A stretch of 21,736 nt of DNA from an uncultured Atopobium sp. (GTDB lineage Bacteria > Actinomycetota > Coriobacteriia > Coriobacteriales > Atopobiaceae), in the NCBI GenBank assembly GCA_938041635.1, contig CALIAD010000095.1, positions 1-21,736 on the forward strand, given 5' to 3'. Of this stretch, positions 5,829-11,844 are shown in pieces. How positions within the stretch are numbered: position 1 is the stretch's first letter; every line of letters begins with the position of its first letter. The notes beneath the pieces are model-generated. The model was not told the DNA's origin. It saw nothing but the letters and a program-made list of their open reading frames with translations, and did no database searches. The position numbers were made by a program, and so were the translations under genes.

Positions 5829-7133
5829 TTAAAGTGTGTCGAGAAGACCCTTGGCATCTGCGTCTGGACTACCGAGACAAGAAAAGGTTACGTCAGCCCA
5901 TGCTTCATAGAACGGAATACGTACTGCAGCAAGATTCTGAACACCCATGCGTTTTGAAAGAGGTCTGCCGACAATAGCTAGATCTTCAAGCGGGCGCGTA
6001 AGGTAGATAAGCTTGCCGTTTTTACGGAGCGCTTGGTAGTTTGCAGGCGTAACAACTACGCCGCCTCCGCAAGAGATTACCGCACCACTCATGCTGGAAA
6101 TCTCTTGAATTATTTCATGTTCTAGACACCTAAATGCTGCTTCACCGTGTGTTTGTAGGTAGGATGCCGCTTCGCAGTGGGCTTTCTGCTTGATGAGAAA
6201 ATCAGTGTCTATCCAGGGACGATTCAGGAGTTTTGCTAGAGCTTCTCCCGTAGAGGTTTTTCCAACTCCCGGCATACCAATAAGTACAATGTTTTCTTTT
6301 GAAGCATGAAGCTCACGTGAGATGCTTTCTATCTGAGAGTCTGATACATCTTGTCCCAAAAAGAGTGAGCTTGCTCTAACTGCTTGAGCTACCAGCATTT
6401 TTAAACCATTTGCATTGAGTATTCCAAGACTTTCTGCATCTAAAAGAAGCTGAGAGCGCAGCGGATTATAGATAAGATCAATCACGCATTGGAGGGAAGT
6501 AAAAGCAGCAAGTTCCTCTTTTGAAAGAGGAGAATCACCAGCATGTGGAAACATTCCTACTGGCGTTGCATTGACGAGAAGATCAGCGTCATAGTGAGAT
6601 TTAATCTGGTCATAGGTAATTGCGCAGTCTACATATGAAGAACTCTCGTGAGGGTTTCTGGAGACTCCCACAACATATGCACCGCCTTTATTGAGCGCAT
6701 AGCAAATTGCTTGGCCAGCACCACCAAAGGCCCCAAAGACCATTGCTATCTTTTGGCTTAAGTTGACCTTGAGGCTTTTTACCAGATACTCAAAGCCATA
6801 CACATCGGTGTTGTCTGCTGCTATAAAACCATTTGTATCTTTTATTAGGGTATTTGCCGCTCCTATAGCTTGTGCATCCTCAGAAGCTGAGTCCGCAAGA
6901 GCACAGGCATCCTTTTTGTAGGGGATAGTAACGTTCAAGCCCTGCCAAGGTTGGTCTTTGAGAAAACCCTTCAGCTCAGAAGCAGAAAGCTCATGAAGTT
7001 GGTAGGGAAATGACCCCAACTTTTCATGAATTTCTGCCGACCAACTATGAGAGAGTTTCTCGCCAATAAGGCCGTAAGGAGCAAGAGGGGCTGTAGGGTT
7101 ACATGAACCTTGTTGTACAGTTTTAGAGCTCAC
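5829..7133 (-). CDS. aroEK: Shikimate dehydrogenase - shikimate kinase fusion
   Basis: Residues about 18-275 are shikimate dehydrogenase (dehydroshikimate + NADPH to shikimate): YGLIGEKLSHSWS, LNVTIPYKK with catalytic Lys73, IGAANTL, and ADNTDVYGF with Asp110. The nucleotide loop reads VFGAFGGAGQA, one residue longer than the common GAGGAG form. Residues about 281-434 are shikimate kinase (shikimate to shikimate 3-phosphate): P-loop GMPGVGKTS (286-294), IDTDF with Asp311, FRCLE with Arg335, CGGGVV, and lid GRPLSK with Arg390. The GTG start is supported by AGGAG 7 nt upstream, and its first bases overlap the chorismate mutase stop. The fused enzyme performs two successive steps. Last gene of the overlapping operon. 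Confidence 0.95.
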   Translation of the reverse strand: MSSKTVQQGSCNPTAPLAPYGLIGEKLSHSWSAEIHEKLGSFPYQLHELSASELKGFLKDQPWQGLNVTIPYKKDACALADSASEDAQAIGAANTLIKDTNGFIAADNTDVYGFEYLVKSLKVNLSQKIAMVFGAFGGAGQAICYALNKGGAYVVGVSRNPHESSSYVDCAITYDQIKSHYDADLLVNATPVGMFPHAGDSPLSKEELAAFTSLQCVIDLIYNPLRSQLLLDAESLGILNANGLKMLVAQAVRASSLFLGQDVSDSQIESISRELHASKENIVLIGMPGVGKTSTGEALAKLLNRPWIDTDFLIKQKAHCEAASYLQTHGEAAFRCLEHEIIQEISSMSGAVISCGGGVVVTPANYQALRKNGKLIYLTRPLEDLAIVGRPLSKRMGVQNLAAVRIPFYEAWADVTFSCLGSPDADAKGLLDTL

Positions 7134-7395
7134 AAGATGTCTCCTGAACTGCCTTTGCAGTGTTCATCAAAACCTCAAGCAACTCTAAAGCATAAGGTTC
7201 AAGTTCATTAGAAACAGAGGCTTTAATCTGGTCTCTTTTGGCATTTTCTCTTGAGGAATCAAGAACAGCAAGTTCATACTCCTTTTTGTAAGCACCAATT
7301 TGTTTGGCAACCGCAATCCTCTGCTCAAAGAGGTCAAAGATTTGCGCATCAATTGAATCGATTTCCTGGCGAAGCGTTTCTAGCTGATTAGTCAT
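7123..7395 (-). CDS. Chorismate mutase (AroQ structural class), monofunctional
   Basis: The enzyme rearranges chorismate to prephenate, first committed step to phenylalanine and tyrosine. At 90 residues it is a single all-helical domain as in the N-terminus of E. coli PheA. The active-site residues can be aligned: Arg9 in LRQEIDSID, Arg26 in EQRIAVAKQIG, Lys37 or Lys38, and Asp46, Arg49, Glu50 in LDSSRENA. No prephenate dehydratase or dehydrogenase domain is attached. It overlaps aroC by 8 nt and aroE/K by 11 nt, and its own ribosome binding site is weak, so translation is probably coupled. The name aroQ is avoided because it also denotes the dehydroquinase next door. Confidence 0.9.
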   Translation of the reverse strand: MTNQLETLRQEIDSIDAQIFDLFEQRIAVAKQIGAYKKEYELAVLDSSRENAKRDQIKASVSNELEPYALELLEVLMNTAKAVQETSCEL

Positions 7396-8530
7396 TGTTA
7401 TATCCGTTCTGCTCAGAGGGCCAGGAATATAAGGTGTCGAGAAGAGCTAGTGCAAAAGCGCTTTCAACGCAGGGCACAGCGCGCAAAACTGCAGTTACAT
7501 CATGTCTGCCCTGAACAACAAGCTGCTCTGATTCCATAGTTTGAAGGTTTACCGAGTTCTGTGGTAGGCCAATGCTCGAGATAGGTTTTAACGCACATCT
7601 AAACCAGATGGGAGCACCTGTTGAAATACCGCCCAGAATACCTCCAGCATGATTGGTGGTTGGCACAACGGAGCCGTTACGCACCTCAAAAGCATCGTTA
7701 TTTTCAGAGCCAAGTAAATTTGCAACATTCATGCCGCTACCAAATTCTATGGCTTTAACAGCGGGAACACCAAAGACTGCAGCAGAGATGGTATTTTCAA
7801 GCCCATGGAAATGAGGGCACCCAATACCTGCGGGAACACCCGTTGCCGCACATTCTATGATGCCGCCAACAGTATTTTTCTCTGAGCGCAGCTGCGTAAG
7901 GAGTACGCTGGTTTTCTCGCCAGTTTGGGCATCAAGGAAAGGAAGTGCTTGAGGATCAGCTTGGAGCAGCTGATCCATTTGCTTGGAGAGTAGTTTATTG
8001 GCCTCAAGTGAGTTGTCTACGAGCTCAAGGGGAGTATCGCTGACGTCCATTATTTTGAGAACGTGAGCTGCAATAGTTATGCCCTGAGCTCGCAAAATCT
8101 GGAGCGCTATTCCTCCCGCAATGCAGAGAGAGGCGGTTAGACGGGCGGAAAAATGTCCTCCACCCGTTTGCTTGTACGAGTCTCCCCATTTTGCCCAGGC
8201 AGAAAAATCGGCATGTCCTGGTCGTGGGACAAGCTTTGTAGCTGCGTAATCTTGTGGACGAACGTTTGTGTTAGGTAGCTCCGCCGTGAGCGGGGAGCCA
8301 TCTAGAATGCCTTCTGCTGAAATTCCAGAGATAAACTGTGGATTGTCAGCCTCTTTACGCGGAGTATCCCACGGATGCGATGGAGATCTTCTTTGAAGAA
8401 ATGCTTTGAGAGCGGCTAGGTCAATCGTAAAACCAGCAGGTAAGCCTTCAATTGAGCAGCCGATTTTTGGAGCATGAGATTCGCCAAAAATAGATACTTT
8501 TACTGTTGTCCCAAAAGTTGAGGTCATCAT
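7388..8530 (-). CDS. aroC: Chorismate synthase
   Basis: It removes phosphate from 5-enolpyruvylshikimate 3-phosphate to give chorismate, with reduced FMN as cofactor. Visible motifs are GESHAPKIG with catalytic His19, RRSPSHPWDTPRKE, RPGHADF with His106, GGGHFSARLTA and GRHDVTAVLRAVP. The GESHA and SARLTA forms differ from GESHG and SARETA of E. coli but resemble clostridial enzymes, so this is a lineage type rather than damage. Length (380) is normal. The first ATG follows the aroA stop with no gap; GGAGG inside the aroA end lies 5 nt before it, and a second ATG follows at once. Part of the overlapping aro operon. Confidence 0.95.
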   Translation of the reverse strand: MMTSTFGTTVKVSIFGESHAPKIGCSIEGLPAGFTIDLAALKAFLQRRSPSHPWDTPRKEADNPQFISGISAEGILDGSPLTAELPNTNVRPQDYAATKLVPRPGHADFSAWAKWGDSYKQTGGGHFSARLTASLCIAGGIALQILRAQGITIAAHVLKIMDVSDTPLELVDNSLEANKLLSKQMDQLLQADPQALPFLDAQTGEKTSVLLTQLRSEKNTVGGIIECAATGVPAGIGCPHFHGLENTISAAVFGVPAVKAIEFGSGMNVANLLGSENNDAFEVRNGSVVPTTNHAGGILGGISTGAPIWFRCALKPISSIGLPQNSVNLQTMESEQLVVQGRHDVTAVLRAVPCVESAFALALLDTLYSWPSEQNGYNND

Positions 8531-9811
8531 TTATGCCTCCATACAGTGGCAGACACCACCGAGCTGCTTAAAGTGCTCAAAGAAGAGCGGATACGACTTA
8601 TTGATTGCCTCGGCATGGGTGATTATGACAGGACCCGTTGCATACGAAGCCAAAATAGTTGCCATCATCACAACGCGATGATCATTACACGAGTCCACAA
8701 TGCAGCTGACGGGCTGTTTTCCTCCCGTGATAATAAGCTCCGTTTGATCTTCAGAGAGCTCAACGGTCACACCAAATGCCCTAAGTACGCTGCAGATACT
8801 TTGAACGCGGTCGGACTCTTTAAGACGAAGGCGCTGAATATTGGTAAGCCTACTTGTTCCAGGGATAAACGCAGCTAATGTAGCAAGTACCGGTGCAAGA
8901 TCGCACACCTCGGAGACGGAAATGGTAAACGGCCGCAGGTGATCCATCATACAAGCTGCACCTTTTTGCTGGCGAGAAACACGTGCACCCACAAGCGATA
9001 ACGCGGCCAAGATAGCTCTATCTCCCTGGACACTTTGCATGGAGAGCCCTGTGACCTCTACGCCTTGCCCAATTGCTCCCGCGGCAAGCCATGGCGCAGC
9101 GTTTGACCAATCTCCTTCGATTGAATAAACGCCTGGACAAACGTAGTGTTGAGGTTTAATGGTATAGGTGGCATTCCTTGCATCAAATACAGTAGTAACG
9201 CCAAAGTCTTTCAATACGTGCTCTGTGATAGCCAGATAGTCTTTTGACTGGATGGACCCTGTAATTTGTACCGTTGAAGATTCATTTAACAAAGGTAATG
9301 ACAGCAAAAGTCCAGAAATAAATTGAGATGAAATATCTCCTGGTAGCTCAAATAAACCGCCAATAAGTTTGCCCGAAACCTCAAGGGTCTTCTCGTCTTG
9401 CCAGCTAAAAGACATACCATGGGCAGAGAGTTCTGAGACAAGCGGCTTTAGGGGTCGAGAAAAGAGTCTTCCTTCTGCAGTAATTGTGGCGTTTACGTTT
9501 AGCGCGCCCAGAAGGGGGAGTAAAAACCTGAGTGTGGTGCCAGATTCTTTACAGTTAAGCTGTACGCTTTGAGGGCGATTTTGCTCTTTTGCAGGGACAA
9601 CTCTAAATCCCTGTTTGGTTCTAGCGATAGTGGTGCCTAAAGCTTTAAGACAATCAACAGTTACTTGAAGGTCCTCTGAGATGTAAGGACAGGTAATGTT
9701 GGTAGTGACGTTTGCAAATGAAGCGCAGATGAGCGCGCGATGAGCGCATGATTTTGACGGGATGGCTTCTACCGTTCCAAACAAATCATGAGGAGTTATT
9801 GAAACATCCAT
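8531..9811 (-). CDS. aroA: 3-phosphoshikimate 1-carboxyvinyltransferase (EPSP synthase)
   Basis: The enzyme joins shikimate 3-phosphate and phosphoenolpyruvate, sixth step of the shikimate pathway. Family motifs in order (426-residue form): PSKSCAHRAL with Lys20, a glycine-poor ESGTTLRF (89-96), SRPLKPLVSEL, QFISGLLLSLPLL, CDLAPV with Asp304, RLRLKESDRV (327-336), NDHRVVMMA (376-384) and EAINKSYP. Length is normal. ATG at 9811 has ACGGAG about 10 nt upstream; a GTG at 9820 would leave only 1 nt from that site. It is the first gene of the operon aroA - aroC - chorismate mutase - aroE/K. The ESGTTLRF form differs from GNAGTAMR of E. coli-type enzymes. Confidence 0.95.
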   Translation of the reverse strand: MDVSITPHDLFGTVEAIPSKSCAHRALICASFANVTTNITCPYISEDLQVTVDCLKALGTTIARTKQGFRVVPAKEQNRPQSVQLNCKESGTTLRFLLPLLGALNVNATITAEGRLFSRPLKPLVSELSAHGMSFSWQDEKTLEVSGKLIGGLFELPGDISSQFISGLLLSLPLLNESSTVQITGSIQSKDYLAITEHVLKDFGVTTVFDARNATYTIKPQHYVCPGVYSIEGDWSNAAPWLAAGAIGQGVEVTGLSMQSVQGDRAILAALSLVGARVSRQQKGAACMMDHLRPFTISVSEVCDLAPVLATLAAFIPGTSRLTNIQRLRLKESDRVQSICSVLRAFGVTVELSEDQTELIITGGKQPVSCIVDSCNDHRVVMMATILASYATGPVIITHAEAINKSYPLFFEHFKQLGGVCHCMEA

Positions 9812-9839
9812 TTTTCGCACGCTCCGTAACTAGTTGTTT

Positions 9840-9868
9840 AGTCTAAGAATACCGCAGTTGAGTGTCAG
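9840..9868 (-). promoter_or_regulatory. Candidate promoter of the aroA operon
   Basis: On the minus strand CTGACA (9868-9863) and TAGACT (9845-9840) are 17 nt apart, just upstream of aroA. It overlaps the -35 of the divergent aldolase promoter, so the two may compete. Confidence 0.4.
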
Positions 9869-9887
9869 AGAAGGATATGGTTAAAAT
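9858..9887 (+). promoter_or_regulatory. Candidate promoter of the aldolase gene
   Basis: TTGAGT (9858-9863) and TAAAAT (9882-9887) have an 18-nt spacer; the coding start follows 26 nt later behind AGGAGG. Confidence 0.5.
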
Positions 9888-9913
9888 TGTTTGAAGATTA
9901 AAGGAGGAAGCAA

Positions 9914-10540
9914 GTGAATAAGCCTTTTAGTGCCGTAACTCAGGTTTTACGTGGTTATACGTACAATCAGGTTAAAGCTGTCGTTGAGGTTCTTGTTGAT
10001 TCTCCTGTACACAACGTTGAAGTAACCATGAACACTCCTGAAGCTGCCTCGTTAATTCAGAAGCTGTCCAGTGAATATAGCTCTGATATCAATATTGGTG
10101 CTGGTACCGTGCTTACTCTTGAAAATCTGAGGATGGCTCATAAAGCTGGTGCTACGTTTGTTTTAGCACCAACACTTCTCTCTGAAGAGATGTTTGACTA
10201 CTGCAAAGAGCATGAGATTTTGAGTGTTCCGGGAGCGTTCTCGCCAACAGAGATTGCACATGCATTTGCTCTTGGTGCAGATATTGTCAAAGTATTCCCC
10301 GCAAATGAGGTTAGTTATGGATACGCCAAAAAGGTATGCGAACCTTTAGGAAACTTACCGCTTATGGCAGTTGGTGGCGTTACAACAGATACTATTGCTG
10401 AAGTATTTGCTGGTGGATACGCCTATGTAGGAACTGCTAATGGCATCTTCAACAAAAACGATATCCTAGCTGAAGATAAAACTGCCTTAAAACAGTCAGT
10501 ATGCAAGCTTGCAGAAGAGTTGGAGCGTCTAAGACGTTAG
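9914..10540 (+). CDS. KDPG/KDPGal-type 2-keto-3-deoxy-phosphosugar aldolase
   Basis: This is a class I (Schiff-base) aldolase of the Eda/DgoA family, which cleaves or forms 2-keto-3-deoxy acids with pyruvate as one product. Motifs: VLRGYT (11-16), NVEVTMNTPEA with catalytic Glu36, NIGAGTVL (60-67), VPGAFSPTEI (105-114), DIVKVFPA with Schiff-base Lys126, and AVGGVT (152-157). After the Glu it has Asn where E. coli Eda has Arg; DgoA (KDPGal aldolase) also has Asn, so a DgoA-like substrate is possible. GTG start with AGGAGG 6 nt upstream. It has no sugar-catabolic neighbours but lies inside an aro cluster that lacks DAHP synthase; its stop overlaps that of convergent aroB by 3 bases. True substrate unknown. 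Confidence 0.85.
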   Translation: MNKPFSAVTQVLRGYTYNQVKAVVEVLVDSPVHNVEVTMNTPEAASLIQKLSSEYSSDINIGAGTVLTLENLRMAHKAGATFVLAPTLLSEEMFDYCKEHEILSVPGAFSPTEIAHAFALGADIVKVFPANEVSYGYAKKVCEPLGNLPLMAVGGVTTDTIAEVFAGGYAYVGTANGIFNKNDILAEDKTALKQSVCKLAEELERLRR

Positions 10541-11616
10541 TCTTCTTTTGCTAGCTCAATCAGCTGTTTAAGTTCTGCAAATGACTTATGCTCAATACGT
10601 ACATCACCAATGCCATAGATAAGCGCCATATCAATTGAATCTGCGTGGCTTTTCTTGTCATGAAGTGCTGCGCTGTAAAGTTCTTCCACAGTAAATGAAG
10701 TGCTGGTAGGAAGGTTATATGACTGCGTAAGTGTAATGATGTTCTCTGCGTCTTCAACAGAACAAAGACCAAGCTTGGAACAGGCTTTTGCCAACATGGA
10801 AGTTCCAGCAGCCACACAGGAGCCGTGTCCAAGTTCAAAGTTGCTGAGCGTCTCAATAGCATGGCCAAGTGTATGGCCAAGATTGAGCAATTTTCTAGAC
10901 CCTGCTTCTTTGAAGTCTGCTTCAACGATTGATTTTTTTATTTTGATACACGCTTGAATGAGTTCCTGCCTATGCGGCACGTCGATGACCTGCACAGGGT
11001 TTCTCGCCAGAGAGATTTTATTGAAGAGCTCATGTCCAGAAAGAACGCTATATTTAATAAGCTCTCCGCAGCTATCTTGCAAGAGGGGAGTCGGAATAGA
11101 GTTCAGCAGCTCAAGGTCAACAATAACGGCCTTGGGGTTATAGAAGGATCCAACCAGATTTTTTCCAAAGGGCAGGTCAATGGCAGTTTTTCCACCAATC
11201 GAGGAGTCAATCATTGCCAAAAGCGAGGTGGGAATGTGGACAAGTGCACAGCCGCGCATGTAGGTAGCTGCAACAAATCCTGCAAGATCGCCAATAACGC
11301 CTCCGCCAAGGGCCACGACAATGTCTTCTCGCGTAAAACGGTTTTCTGCAAGGATGCTTACCAGCTTTTGATATGACTCAAATGATTTTGCGTGCTCACC
11401 TGTAGGTACTGAGGCAGTTGTGACAGAAAAGCCAGCTGACTCTAACGAGGCGAGAAGTTCTGCGCCAAAGAGCTTGTTCAAATCTGGATGAGTGACTACA
11501 AGAATCTTTGAACCCGAGGTGCAGGAACGAATGAGCTTACCAGCCTGCGTAAGCAGGTAATGCCCTACATGAATTTGATATGAGTCGGATGTTAGGTCAA
11601 CAGAAATAGTATTCAT
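10537..11616 (-). CDS. aroB: 3-dehydroquinate synthase
   Basis: AroB closes the ring of DAHP to 3-dehydroquinate, second step of the shikimate pathway, with NAD+ and a divalent metal. Motifs: ALGGGVIGDLAGFVAATYMRG (102-122 region), HIPTSLLAMIDSSIGGKTA with Lys143, GKNLVGSFYNP, GELIKYS with metal ligand Glu185, LGHTLGHAIE with His248, and GHGSCVAAG with His264. All metal ligands are present and length (359) is normal. ATG start with GAGGAG close upstream. It is a single-gene unit, convergent with and overlapping the aldolase gene at their stop codons with no terminator between them, so each transcript is likely to run antisense into the other gene. Confidence 0.96.
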   Translation of the reverse strand: MNTISVDLTSDSYQIHVGHYLLTQAGKLIRSCTSGSKILVVTHPDLNKLFGAELLASLESAGFSVTTASVPTGEHAKSFESYQKLVSILAENRFTREDIVVALGGGVIGDLAGFVAATYMRGCALVHIPTSLLAMIDSSIGGKTAIDLPFGKNLVGSFYNPKAVIVDLELLNSIPTPLLQDSCGELIKYSVLSGHELFNKISLARNPVQVIDVPHRQELIQACIKIKKSIVEADFKEAGSRKLLNLGHTLGHAIETLSNFELGHGSCVAAGTSMLAKACSKLGLCSVEDAENIITLTQSYNLPTSTSFTVEELYSAALHDKKSHADSIDMALIYGIGDVRIEHKSFAELKQLIELAKED

Positions 11617-11642
11617 GAGCTCCTCATTTGCTGGTTGAATTC

Positions 11643-11651
11643 ATTTTAGCA
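11643..11651 (-). promoter_or_regulatory. Extended -10 promoter of aroB
   Basis: On the minus strand TGCTAAAAT matches an extended -10 element (TGnTAAAAT), about 26 nt before the aroB ATG. No good -35 is seen, which is usual for this promoter type. Confidence 0.5.
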
Positions 11652-11711
11652 TGGGAAAATACCAGAAGAAAATTACGCAAACCGTTACAAAAGGCAGTAA
11701 GTAGGCTGGGG

Positions 11712-11717
11712 TATACT
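11712..11717 (+). promoter_or_regulatory. -10 element of the tRNA-Arg promoter
   Basis: TATACT lies 10 nt before the first base of the tRNA, the right distance for a -10 box. The -35 region is weak (AAAAGG 17 nt upstream). Confidence 0.45.
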
Positions 11718-11727
11718 TATGCACCAT

Positions 11728-11804
11728 GACTCCGTAGCTCAGTGGATTAGAGCGTTTGCCTCCGGAGCAAAAGGTCGTGGGTTCGAAACCCACCGGGGTC
11801 ACCA
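11728..11804 (+). tRNA. tRNA-Arg (anticodon CCG)
   Basis: A full cloverleaf can be drawn. The acceptor stem GACTCCG (11728-11734) pairs with CGGGGTC (11794-11800) with one G-T pair. The D arm is GCTC...GAGC. The anticodon stem TTTGC/GCAAA carries loop CTCCGGA with anticodon CCG at 11762-11764. The T arm is GTGGG-TTCGAAA-CCCAC. Discriminator A and CCA (11802-11804) are encoded. It reads CGG arginine codons. A P-type ATPase gene begins 40 nt downstream without an obvious terminator between. Confidence 0.97.
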
Positions 11805-11844
11805 CGTGTAAAAAACCGGCCATCACTGACTGGAGATTGTTTAT

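Noticed and set aside
5709..5957. A small plus-strand frame of 82 codons between aroQ and aroE/K
   Set aside because: Its second half is antisense to aroE/K, it has no ribosome binding site, and promoter and terminator signals of the flanking genes occupy its first half.
7388..8530. AroC as a damaged enzyme because of the GESHA and SARLTA motifs
   Set aside because: Clostridial-type chorismate synthases have similar motifs and both catalytic histidines are present.
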